Shown in pieces: positions 16,201 to 23,777 of a DNA stretch of 34,954 nt. Every line of letters starts with the position of its first letter. The stretch's first letter is position 1. A model generated the notes under the pieces. That model saw nothing but the letters and a program-made list of their open reading frames with translations. It searched no databases and was not told where the DNA came from. The position numbers and the translations under genes were made by a program. The DNA comes from Gemmatimonadota bacterium (GTDB lineage Bacteria; Gemmatimonadota; Gemmatimonadetes; Palauibacterales; Palauibacteraceae): the NCBI GenBank assembly GCA_029262175.1, contig JAJCZV010000159.1:1-34954 (forward strand). Direction: 5' to 3'.

Positions 16201-16634
16201 TGAGCGGAGTTTTGTTCGAACAGCTCGTTGCACAGGAACCATGTCTACAAGCAAGCCGACTCCGGATCTTGAGCCGCAACGCTTGTCGGACGCCGTGGTC
16301 GCACCAGTTGGACCTCCGAGTGACACAGGGACTGCGTTTGGGCGGCATCCAGGTCGACGTGATGCTCGACGTGCTCAACGTGTTCAATCTGATCAACCGG
16401 GATTGGGGTCAGGTGCAGGCGGTGAACCCCGTGGTCCAACTGCTACGAGCGGACGGACGCGTGGAGGTCGGTGACCTGAGCACGTTTCCGGAGGTCGACG
16501 ATCCGCTCGAGGCGCGTTTCATCGGCCAACTCCAGCGCGAGGGCGGCGGAATTCGCGCGGCACTTCCTTATGTCCCGCAGATGGGGCCATCCCAATGGCA
16601 GGCTCAGTTCGGAATCCGGCTCCGATTCAACTAG
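13278..16634 (+). CDS. TonB-dependent receptor with N-terminal carboxypeptidase-regulatory domain (Oar-like)
   Basis: A 1118-residue outer-membrane protein. ATG 13278 has GGAGGG about 6 nt upstream; upstream in-frame codons would overlap the preceding gene. Signal peptide to about residue 35 (ends in DASAQ), then a CarboxypepD_reg domain (about 36-120: [35 protein letters not shown]), then the plug (about 145-260, with [35 protein letters not shown]) and a 22-strand-type barrel to the C-terminal LRFN, whose final aromatic-containing strand is the usual outer-membrane insertion signal. Oar-like receptors import or export large or unusual substrates, often peptides; the specific ligand is unknown. 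With the secreted peptidases and the downstream amidohydrolase it suggests a peptide-uptake role (inference). Confidence 0.92.
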   Translation: [1118 protein letters not shown]

Positions 16635-16647
16635 CTGTACGCGGGAT

Positions 16648-17883
16648 CTAGGAGACCGTCCGAGGCCCGGGCCATTCTCCACGGAGCACGACGACCTTGC
16701 CGTCGTTCACGACCATCAGCACGTCCTGGATGACGCCGATGTCTTCGAGTGGGTTGCGCTCGAGCACGATGAGATCCGCCTCGAGCCCCTCCTGAACCCG
16801 CCCGGTCGTGTCGGTCAGTCCGAAGAGGTCGGCAGCGACCGTCGTAGCCGCTTGTAGCGCTTCGAGCGGCGTCATTCCGATCTCGACGAGTTCCAGAAGC
16901 TCGTGCGCGAGCGTCGTCACGTTCTCCGGACCGTAATCCGTGTCGGTCGCCGCCACGATCCGTACGCCCATCTCGTGCGCGCGTCGCGTCATCTCCTGAA
17001 CTCGAGGCAGCATGTGACGTCCGCGCACGTTCAACACCGGGTTGTCGTAGCTGCCGCCCGGGATGGTGAGGTCGCGGACGACGGCGATGGTCGGGACCAG
17101 GTAGGTGCCGCGGTCGACGATGAGGGCGAGCGTTTCCGGACTGAGATACGTGCCGTGTTCGATGCTTCGAACCCCGGCCAGTACCGCCGACCTCGCTCCG
17201 AGGTCACCGTGCGCGTGGGCCGCGACTCCGATACCTGCAGTCGCAGCCTCGTCGACGATCGCGCGGAGTTCTTCTTCGGAGTAGAACGCCTTTCGTGGAT
17301 CCGTGTCCGGCAGACCTGCGCGCTCGGTCGCGTTCGTCTTTACGAAATCCACACCGCGAGAGACGAGCGCCCGGGTCATCGCGCGCACGGCCTCCACGCC
17401 CCGGATCTCCTCGCCGTAGAGATGCCCGAGTTCGGGATGATCTTGGAAAAACTCCTCCGCGGCGGGCGGTCGTACGTGATACCCGGCCGCGAGATACTGC
17501 GGCGCTTCGAGATGACCGGCCGCTTGTAGGTCTCGCATCCCGACGTCCGCGTAGTGAGACGTGCCCATGCTGCGCATGGTGGTCACGCCGGTAGACATCG
17601 CGCGGCGGGCGCTCGCGGCATCGCCCACGTGTACGTGGGCGTCCATCAGACCGGGCGCGAGGAAACGGCCCATGAGATCGATGACCTCCGCGCCCGCGGG
17701 GGGCGTGACGGCTTCTTCGGAAATCGTCCGAATCCGCCCGTCTACGACCACGACGGTCGCGCCGCGGAGCACCGATCCGTCGGTCACGTCGACGACACTG
17801 GCGTTGGTGAGCACCAGGTCTTGAGCCATCGCGGTTGCGGGGCAAAGCGCGATAAGCGCGGATAGAACGAGCGATCGGAGCAT
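16648..17883 (-). CDS. Secreted amidohydrolase (imidazolonepropionase/prolidase-like)
   Basis: A 411-residue metal-dependent hydrolase of the amidohydrolase superfamily. Sec signal peptide (LVLSALIALCPATAMAQ) to residue 21. The metal-site pattern is complete: DAHVHV (H83, H85), the bridging lysine K182 in DFVKTNAT, H223/H225 in AAHAHG, H243 in SIEHGTYL and D314 in AATDTDYG. It is the type found in secreted Xaa-Pro dipeptidase-like or imidazolonepropionase-like enzymes, which hydrolyse C-N bonds of peptides or cyclic amides. ATG 17883 is preferred over GTG 17895 because GGGAGAG lies just upstream of it. Convergent with the TonB receptor (13 bp between the stops). Substrate not determined by sequence. 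Confidence 0.9.
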   Translation of the reverse strand: MLRSLVLSALIALCPATAMAQDLVLTNASVVDVTDGSVLRGATVVVVDGRIRTISEEAVTPPAGAEVIDLMGRFLAPGLMDAHVHVGDAASARRAMSTGVTTMRSMGTSHYADVGMRDLQAAGHLEAPQYLAAGYHVRPPAAEEFFQDHPELGHLYGEEIRGVEAVRAMTRALVSRGVDFVKTNATERAGLPDTDPRKAFYSEEELRAIVDEAATAGIGVAAHAHGDLGARSAVLAGVRSIEHGTYLSPETLALIVDRGTYLVPTIAVVRDLTIPGGSYDNPVLNVRGRHMLPRVQEMTRRAHEMGVRIVAATDTDYGPENVTTLAHELLELVEIGMTPLEALQAATTVAADLFGLTDTTGRVQEGLEADLIVLERNPLEDIGVIQDVLMVVNDGKVVVLRGEWPGPRTVS

Positions 17884-18204
17884 GGTCTCTCCCACTGGGG
17901 TTACGCGTTCCCCTCAACCTGCCCCTCGCCCCCGACGGTTGCCAAGGCGCCCCTAGGTGGGCCCGCAGGCTATGCATGCGGACGGGAAAGTTTGCGGAAT
18001 CGCCCGGTCGAGCCCCGGGGCCAGCTTGTTTCACGCGCGGGCGGTCGCCAGGCCACGAGCACGGAAGTCCCGCCGTCGGACAACTCTAGGCGGGTCCGCC
18101 TCCCCTAGTTTGGTCCCGGCGTGGTCGGGCTCGGATGTTGCCTGCCCCTCCCGGTGTGGAGAGAGTGGTTCTCTCCTGGCGCGAGGAGGAGTCACGTCGC
18201 TTTG
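17884..18204. other. Divergent intergenic region, no gene seen
   Basis: A 321-bp gap between the divergent amidohydrolase and Ig-repeat lipoprotein genes. I see no convincing coding sequence on either strand. It contains a short GC-rich dyad AGGCGG-GT-CCGCCT (18088-18101) without a T-run, and the hairpin at 18158-18176 described separately. Both genes' promoters should lie here, but no clear -35/-10 pair can be read in the GC-rich sequence. Confidence 0.6.
18158..18176 (+). repeat. Leader hairpin before the Ig-repeat protein
   Basis: A perfect 7-bp dyad, GGAGAGA-GTGGT-TCTCTCC, ending 7 nt before the purine-rich AGGAGGAG (18184-18191) that should be the ribosome-binding region of the gene starting at 18205. 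The position just ahead of the Shine-Dalgarno sequence is consistent with a 5' mRNA structure affecting stability or translation, which is inference. Confidence 0.4.
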
Positions 18205-21200
18205 ATGCCGCAGGACCTGGTCGTCGGACGGCGAGATCGTCGGCGCGGTGCGAAACGGTCGGCGTTGGGACTGGCCCTCGGCGCGCTGATCGCGGCGTGT
18301 TCCGCCACTCCGACCGAGCCCCCACCTCCCCCGCCGCCGGCCGCGCAGTCGATTCTCGTCGTCGCCGGCGATGCGCAGACGGCCCCGGCCGGAGCCGCAA
18401 CCGCGGCCGCGCCCGAAGTGCGTCTTACCAACGCGGCCGGCTCCGGCGTGGCCGGTCTCGCGGTCCAGTTTCAAGTCCAGTCCGGCGGAGGGTCGGTCCA
18501 AAACGCAGCCGCGACCACCGACGCGGACGGACGGGCGTCGGCCGGCACCTGGACGCTGGGCAGGACCGCCGGTCCCCAGGAGCTGCGGGCCACCGTGGCG
18601 GGCGTCGGGTCACTGATCTTCCACGCCACCGCGACGCCGCTCGCGCCCACCTCGCTCTCGGTTCTTCGGGGCAACGGTCAATCGGGCCTCGCGGGCTCTG
18701 CGGTCGGTGTTCGTCCGGCGGTGACGGTCGCGGATGAACACGGCAATCCCGTCTCGGATGTATCTGTCACGTTCTCGGTTCGATCCGGTGGCGGATCGAT
18801 ACAGGGAGCGATCCAGGTCAGCGGCGAAAACGGGGTCGCCGAGGTCGGCGAGTGGACGTTGGGAACGAGCGGGGGCCTCAACGAACTCCAAGCGACGTTC
18901 GCGGGTGCGACGGCGGTCGTATTCGACGCGACCGCGATCGGGGCGGGCAGCGCGACGTTGACGATTTCCCAGGGCGACGCGCAAAGCGCTAGGGTCGGCT
19001 CGTCGGTGCCGATCCGCCCGGCGGTGCGTCTCGTCGACGGGCAAGGAAACGGCATCGCCGGGATCACCGTCGCTTTTACGGTTGAAGCCGGCGGCGGAAG
19101 CCTGACGAACGGTGTCCAGACCACGGACGCGGACGGAGACGCGTCGGTCGGCGGTTGGACGCTCGGTACTCAGGCGGGTCCGAATGAGTTGCAGGCCTTC
19201 GTGGGCGGCCTGTCGGCGATTCGATTCTCGGCACAGGCGACGCCCGGACCCGCGGCGACGATGACCATCTTCGAAGGCGACGCTCAGTCCGCCGCCATCG
19301 GGACCAACGTGGCGATCGCCCCCAGCGTTCTCATCGTCGATGGCTTCGCGAACCCGGTTGCGGCGGTGCCGGTCACGTTCGCCGTGACCGGCGGCGGCGG
19401 AAGCGTCGCCGGCGGCACGCAGACGTCGGACGCCGCGGGTCGGGCAACCGTCGGCAGTTGGACCGTTGGAGGAACCCAGGGCGCGAACACGCTTACGGCC
19501 ACGGCTGCCGGGGCGGGGATTGCCGGCAACCCCGCCACCTTTTCGGCCATGGCGACGACGGTGCCCGCCTCCGTCACCGCCACGGCCGGACAGGGTCAGT
19601 CGGCGACCGTCGCCTCTCAGGTCAGCACGGCCCCGGAGGTCCGAGTGCTGGACGCGGCGAGTAACCCGGTGGAAGGCGTTTCCGTGACCTTCGCAATCAC
19701 GGGTGGAGGAGGGACGATCAGCGGCGCGGTGCAGGGCACGGATGCCGATGGGCGGGCAAGCGTCGCGAGCTGGACCCTCGGGAACGCACCTGGATCGAAT
19801 ACGGTGAGCGCGACCGTGACCGGAAGCGGGATCTCCGGGAATCCGGTCACCTTCAGCGCCACCGCGCAGACGGGGCCGGCGGCCACAGTGGTCGCAACTC
19901 AAGGAGGCGGGCAGACCGCGGGGGTCGGCACCGCTGTGAGCATCCCACCGCAAGTGCGGGTGACGGATGCGCAGGGCAACGACCTACAGGGGGTGCCCGT
20001 CACGTTTGCCGTGGCATCCGGCGGCGGGAGCGTCAGCGGGAGCTCGCAAACCACGGGATCGGGCGGGCAGGCGACCGTCGGGGCGTGGACGCTGGGCGCA
20101 TCGCCAGGCACGAACACGATCACGGCCACCGTGGCCGGCAGCGGCATCGGTGGAAACCCGGTCACGTTTTCGGCGACCGGTGCGAGTATCCCTGCGGCCG
20201 TCGTCGCGAGTGCCGGCACCAATCAGTCGGCGACGGTTGGGACCCAGGTCGGAACCGCCCCCGAAGTCCGCGTCACGGATGCGATCGGGAATCCCGTGCA
20301 GGGCGTCACGGTCTCCTTCGCCGTCACGGGCGGCGGCGGCAGCTTGTCGGGCGGGACGACCCCGACGACGGATGCGGACGGACGTGCCGCCGTGGGCGGG
20401 TGGACGCTCGGCTCCGTGCCGGGCTCGAACACGCTGTCGGCGACCGTGACGGGGAGTAGCATCGCGGGCAATCCGGTCGGCTTTAGCGCGACCGGGCTGG
20501 TCGGGCCGCCTGCGACCGTGGTGGCGACGCAAGGCAACGGACAATCGGCTTCCGTCGGGGGCACGGTGTCCGTCGATCCACAGGTCCGCGTGCAAGATGC
20601 GTCCGGCAACAACGTACCGGGTGTCTCGGTTACGTTTGCCGTCACGAGCGGCGGCGGAAGTGTGAGCGGCTCGACTCAGACGACCGGCTCAAACGGGCGC
20701 GCGACCGTCGGAAGCTGGACATTGGGCTCGTCGCCCGGCACCAACACCCTGAGCGCTACGGTCGCCGGCGGGGGGATCGGCGGAAACCCCGTCACTTTCA
20801 GCGCGACCGGCACGGCGGGCGGCGGCGGATCCTACGACATCGAGATCCGATACAATCCGGGTTCGACGCCGACAGGGCCGCAAAGCACGGCCTTCAACCA
20901 GGCCCGGTCGACCTGGGAGGCGATCATCACGAACGACCTCCTCGATACGCCCGTGAATCGTCCCGCCGGCTCCTGCTCGTCGCCAAATGCCATCAACGAG
21001 ACGGTCGACGACCTCGTGATCTTCGTCACGCTCGAGCCCATCGACGGCGCCGGCGGCACGCTCGGCAGCGCGGGACCGTGCCTCATCCGCTCGGGATCCG
21101 GCCTCACGCTCGTCGGTCAGATGCGATTCGACACGGCGGATCTCGCAGGCTTGCAGAGCAGCGGTCTTCTCGATGAAGTCATCGTCCATGAGATGGGACA

Positions 21201-21657
21201 TGTGCTCGGCATCGGCACCCTGTGGAACACTCACAGCTTCCTGACCGGAGGCGGCGGGCCAGATCCGTTTTTCACTGGCCCGCTCGCGATCGCGGCGTTC
21301 AACTCCGTGGGTGGCGGCAGCTATGTCGGTCCCAAGGTTCCCGTCGAGAACACGGGCGGGTCCGGTACGGCGGACGGGCACTGGCGCGAAAGCGTTTTTC
21401 ACAACGAACTCATGACCGGTTTCGTAAACCCCGGTTCCAATCCGCTCAGCCTCGTGACGATCCAATCGATGGCGGACATGGGCTATCCCGTGGACACGGG
21501 GCAAGCGGATTCCTATAGCTTGCCCCCGAGCACCAACGTCGTCCCGAACCCGAATGCGGGCGGTACCCTGGGGTTCGCTCTACACGGCGATATCTGGCGC
21601 GTACCGATCGGGGTGGTCGCGGCAGATGGGCGCTTTGTCGGTCTGATCCGGCGGTAG
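18205..21657 (+). CDS. Lipoprotein with eight Ig-like (Big-1-type) repeats and C-terminal leishmanolysin-like metalloprotease
   Basis: An 1150-residue surface protein. The lipoprotein signal (SALGLALGALIAAC) puts the lipid cysteine at residue 32, followed by a Pro-run (PPPPPPP). Residues 49 to about 872 are eight tandem Ig-like modules of about 98-105 residues, each with xGxxQSAxVG, VRVxDAxGNPVxGVxVTFAVxxGGGS, TDADGRA and xWTLGxxPGxNTLxATV. The last domain (about 877-1150) is a zinc peptidase: HEMGHVLGIG at 995-1004 with a further histidine in TADGHWRES, and the downstream MTGF methionine-turn and SMADMGY, as in leishmanolysin-like (M8-type) peptidases. The N-terminal lipid anchor plus a rod of Ig modules would hold the protease away from the cell. 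ATG 18205 is chosen; the nearest Shine-Dalgarno-like sequence is 13 nt away, so the exact start is uncertain. Confidence 0.88.
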   Translation: MPQDLVVGRRDRRRGAKRSALGLALGALIAACSATPTEPPPPPPPAAQSILVVAGDAQTAPAGAATAAAPEVRLTNAAGSGVAGLAVQFQVQSGGGSVQNAAATTDADGRASAGTWTLGRTAGPQELRATVAGVGSLIFHATATPLAPTSLSVLRGNGQSGLAGSAVGVRPAVTVADEHGNPVSDVSVTFSVRSGGGSIQGAIQVSGENGVAEVGEWTLGTSGGLNELQATFAGATAVVFDATAIGAGSATLTISQGDAQSARVGSSVPIRPAVRLVDGQGNGIAGITVAFTVEAGGGSLTNGVQTTDADGDASVGGWTLGTQAGPNELQAFVGGLSAIRFSAQATPGPAATMTIFEGDAQSAAIGTNVAIAPSVLIVDGFANPVAAVPVTFAVTGGGGSVAGGTQTSDAAGRATVGSWTVGGTQGANTLTATAAGAGIAGNPATFSAMATTVPASVTATAGQGQSATVASQVSTAPEVRVLDAASNPVEGVSVTFAITGGGGTISGAVQGTDADGRASVASWTLGNAPGSNTVSATVTGSGISGNPVTFSATAQTGPAATVVATQGGGQTAGVGTAVSIPPQVRVTDAQGNDLQGVPVTFAVASGGGSVSGSSQTTGSGGQATVGAWTLGASPGTNTITATVAGSGIGGNPVTFSATGASIPAAVVASAGTNQSATVGTQVGTAPEVRVTDAIGNPVQGVTVSFAVTGGGGSLSGGTTPTTDADGRAAVGGWTLGSVPGSNTLSATVTGSSIAGNPVGFSATGLVGPPATVVATQGNGQSASVGGTVSVDPQVRVQDASGNNVPGVSVTFAVTSGGGSVSGSTQTTGSNGRATVGSWTLGSSPGTNTLSATVAGGGIGGNPVTFSATGTAGGGGSYDIEIRYNPGSTPTGPQSTAFNQARSTWEAIITNDLLDTPVNRPAGSCSSPNAINETVDDLVIFVTLEPIDGAGGTLGSAGPCLIRSGSGLTLVGQMRFDTADLAGLQSSGLLDEVIVHEMGHVLGIGTLWNTHSFLTGGGGPDPFFTGPLAIAAFNSVGGGSYVGPKVPVENTGGSGTADGHWRESVFHNELMTGFVNPGSNPLSLVTIQSMADMGYPVDTGQADSYSLPPSTNVVPNPNAGGTLGFALHGDIWRVPIGVVAADGRFVGLIRR
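18349..20820 (+). repeat. Eight tandem roughly 300-bp repeats encoding Ig-like modules
   Basis: Eight head-to-tail coding repeats inside the lipoprotein gene. Modules 4-8 are clearly more alike than modules 1-3: they share an added SGxxGNPVTFSAT end segment. Modules 6 and 8 share TVVATQGxGQ, GSGG/GSNG and SPGTNT segments, whereas 5 and 7 share the TDADGRA version. This alternating 5/6/7/8 pattern suggests duplication of a two-module unit. Confidence 0.85.
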
Positions 21658-21679
21658 GTCGCCACGCGTTGCCCCGAGA

Positions 21680-21729
21680 GGAGCCGATCCTCAGTCTAGG
21701 GTTCTGACGACTCTGACGGGAGCGGCTCC
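21680..21729 (+). repeat. Inverted repeat flanking the start of the acetamidase-like gene
   Basis: GGAGCCG (21680-21686) pairs perfectly with CGGCTCC (21723-21729), which directly abuts the ATG at 21730. The likely ribosome-binding GGGAG is next to the 3' arm, so base pairing could limit access to the start region. The arms are short and could be chance. Confidence 0.3.
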
Positions 21730-22893
21730 ATGTTTGGTAAAAATCACCCGAAGGTGCTGCCCGCGTTCGCGAGTGCCCTGTTGCCGCTTTTTCTCGGAAC
21801 CGCTTGCGTATCCACCACCACCGAAGCCGCTCAGCAGCGGGTCGAGACGGACCACGTCCTCGCTTCGCGACCCGAGACGCTGAACTGGGGCTGGTATCCG
21901 ATTGACAAGGAACCCGTCCTGCGCGTGGCGTCCGGGGAGTCGGTACGCATCAACACGCTGACTCACGTGGGGGCCGTACAAGATGCCGACCCCATCGCGT
22001 ACCTGACCGATCTCGGGGTCCCGCGAGAGGAGGTCCTCGATGACGTGTTGGACTTCTGGGCCTCCAGGCCGGGTCGCGACAGGGAGGGTCGGAGCGGACA
22101 CGTCATCACGGGTCCGATCTACGTCGAGGGCGCGGAGCCGGGAGACATGCTCGAGGTTCAGATCCTCGATCTCGAGACTCGTGTCCCTTGGGGGGTGAAT
22201 AGTACGAGCGGCCGCGGCGGTGTGTTCTCCTCCAGTTATCCGGGAGCGCGAGAAGATGATCTCGAGATCGAACTCCCACGCGCGCAACATCTGATTCGCA
22301 CCGGGGAGGTCGATGGTCGAGCGGTCGCCTTCTTCTCCGAAACCATCCACGTACCGATGGCACCGTTCATGGGGATCATGGCGGTCGCGCCCGATCCCGT
22401 TTTGGGTGATCCTGGCGTTACCGTTCCCGGCGTACAGAGTTCGAGACCTCCGGGTCCGTTTGGCGGCAACATGGACGTCAAGGATCTCAAGGCGGGAACG
22501 ACCCTTTACCTGCCGGTCTTCCACCCCGGGGCGCTGTTTTATGCCGGTGATCCGCACGGGGCCCAGGGCGACGGAGAGGTGAGCGGGACGGCGATCGAGC
22601 AGTCACTGAGCGGTGCGTTTCGGTTTATCGTGCACAAGGGTGTGAGCATCTCCGCCCCACGCGCCGAGACGGACACCCATTACCTGATCATGGGCATCGA
22701 CCTCGACCTCGATCGTGCGGCGCGCCGCGCCACGCAATTGGTTGTAGATTTCCTCGTATCGGAAAAAGGCCTCACGCCGAGTAAGGCGCTCTCGCTCGCC
22801 AGCATCGCCGTCGACTTCCGCGTGAGCGAAGTCGTAGACCTCACACAGGTCGTCACTGGGTTTATTCCGAAGGACATTTTTCTCAACGACTGA
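21730..22893 (+). CDS. Acetamidase/formamidase-family lipoprotein
   Basis: A 387-residue member of the FmdA/AmdA family, hydrolases that release ammonia from short amides. The N-terminal signal has a lipobox (PLFLGTAC) with cysteine at residue 26, so this member is exported and lipid-anchored, unlike the cytoplasmic enzymes first described. Family blocks: GPIYVEGAEPGDMLEVQILD (about 128-147), FMGIMAVAP (about 214-222), GPFGGNMDVKDLKAGTTLYLP (about 241-261) and ALFYAGDPHGAQGDGEVSG (about 268-286). The substrate is probably a small amide or peptide-derived amide; not fixed by sequence. It ends 21 bp before the P-loop NTPase gene. The GGGAG ribosome-binding site is 7 nt upstream of the ATG. Confidence 0.9.
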   Translation: MFGKNHPKVLPAFASALLPLFLGTACVSTTTEAAQQRVETDHVLASRPETLNWGWYPIDKEPVLRVASGESVRINTLTHVGAVQDADPIAYLTDLGVPREEVLDDVLDFWASRPGRDREGRSGHVITGPIYVEGAEPGDMLEVQILDLETRVPWGVNSTSGRGGVFSSSYPGAREDDLEIELPRAQHLIRTGEVDGRAVAFFSETIHVPMAPFMGIMAVAPDPVLGDPGVTVPGVQSSRPPGPFGGNMDVKDLKAGTTLYLPVFHPGALFYAGDPHGAQGDGEVSGTAIEQSLSGAFRFIVHKGVSISAPRAETDTHYLIMGIDLDLDRAARRATQLVVDFLVSEKGLTPSKALSLASIAVDFRVSEVVDLTQVVTGFIPKDIFLND

Positions 22894-22914
22894 TCCGTCC
22901 CAGAGGGGGCTCAG

Positions 22915-23439
22915 ATTCGCATTGTCATCTTCGGAAACTCGGGTGCCGGGAAGTCCACGCGTGCCGTCCAACTCGCCGCTGCGCAGGGCTTGGAGCACTT
23001 GGATCTCGACACGCTCGCCTGGGAGCCCGATCCGCCGCCCACGAGGCGACCGGTCGATGCAAGTCGGAGCGACATCGAGTCGTTCATGGCGACGCACGAA
23101 CGGTGGGTGCTCGAGGGGTGCTATAGCGATCTGCTGGCGTTCGCCCTTCCCCACTGCACGCGCATGATCTTTCTCAACCCCGGCGTCGACGTCTGCATAG
23201 CCAACTGTCGAAGCAGACCTTGGGAACCTCACAAATACGACACGCCGCAAGAGCAGGAGGCGAACCTCACGGGGCTGATCGAGTGGGTGCAGGAGTATGA
23301 GACGCGCGACGACGTCTTCTCCCTTCGCAGCCACCGTGAGCTATTCGAAGCCTTCGATGGAGAGAAGATCGAGCACACCCGTAGCGGTTCGTTGGCGAAC
23401 GTCGACGTGCTGGACCGTGGCAGCGACGTGCTGACGTGA
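22915..23439 (+). CDS. P-loop NTPase (adenylate-kinase-like small NTPase), apparent ATT start
   Basis: A roughly 174-residue kinase-like P-loop protein. Walker A is GNSGAGKST at residues 7-15 (22933-22959), after a first strand IRIVIF; a later strand MIFLNPG follows the LEGCYSDLL segment, as in small adenylate-kinase-like proteins. The frame has a stop at 22891-22893 and no ATG, GTG or TTG before 22990, which is downstream of Walker A. The likely start is ATT at 22915, where homologues normally begin MRIVIFGNSG, and AGAGGGGG lies about 5 nt upstream. ATT starts are rare (the known case is infC). It follows the acetamidase gene by 21 bp and overlaps the next gene by 4 nt. A sequencing error hiding an ATG is the alternative. 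Substrate unknown. Confidence 0.78.
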   Translation: MRIVIFGNSGAGKSTRAVQLAAAQGLEHLDLDTLAWEPDPPPTRRPVDASRSDIESFMATHERWVLEGCYSDLLAFALPHCTRMIFLNPGVDVCIANCRSRPWEPHKYDTPQEQEANLTGLIEWVQEYETRDDVFSLRSHRELFEAFDGEKIEHTRSGSLANVDVLDRGSDVLT

Positions 23440-23777
23440 GCCACCTTACGCGAGTGCAACTCGTCGAGCTCAGGGCAGAGCTGGAGCGCCAGCTCACTCG
23501 GCTCAAGCGCAGCATGAAAGTCACCGAGGAAGCCGCTCGTCCCGTCGAGTTGGACCAAACCGCTGTCGGTAGATTGTCGCGGATGGATGCGATGCAGAAC
23601 CAACATCTGACAAAAAACCTCAAGGAGAGAGAAGAGGTCAAGTTCGCTCTCTTGAACGAGGCATTGCAGCGGCTCGAGTCCGGCACTTACGGTCTCTGTT
23701 TGCAGTGCGCGGCGGAAGTCGGATTTGATCGTCTACTCGTCTATCCCGAGGCTCCCGCGTGCGGGCAATGCCGCTGA
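23436..23777 (+). CDS. TraR/DksA-family zinc-finger protein
   Basis: A 113-residue DksA-like protein. A coiled-coil helix pair occupies residues 1-80, with DQTAVGRLSRMDAM at the hairpin tip, a block typical of short DksA-like proteins, and a C4 zinc finger: C-x2-C (CLQC) and C-x2-C (CGQC) spaced by 17 residues. Members bind RNA polymerase in the secondary channel and alter transcription of stress or rRNA genes; whether this one needs ppGpp is not visible. GTG start at 23436 overlaps the stop of the P-loop NTPase (GTGA), and its own stop overlaps the start of the next gene (TGATG), so the three are translationally coupled. Confidence 0.9.
   Translation: MSHLTRVQLVELRAELERQLTRLKRSMKVTEEAARPVELDQTAVGRLSRMDAMQNQHLTKNLKEREEVKFALLNEALQRLESGTYGLCLQCAAEVGFDRLLVYPEAPACGQCR

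Noticed and set aside
18610..19953. Long open frame (447 codons) on the minus strand opposite the Ig repeats
   Set aside because: It is antisense to a well supported repeat protein, Arg/Gly-rich and low-complexity; a GC-rich shadow frame.
18349..20820. Repeat array considered as CRISPR
   Set aside because: Repeat units are about 300 bp, lie in frame and encode Ig-like modules; no short repeat-spacer pattern.
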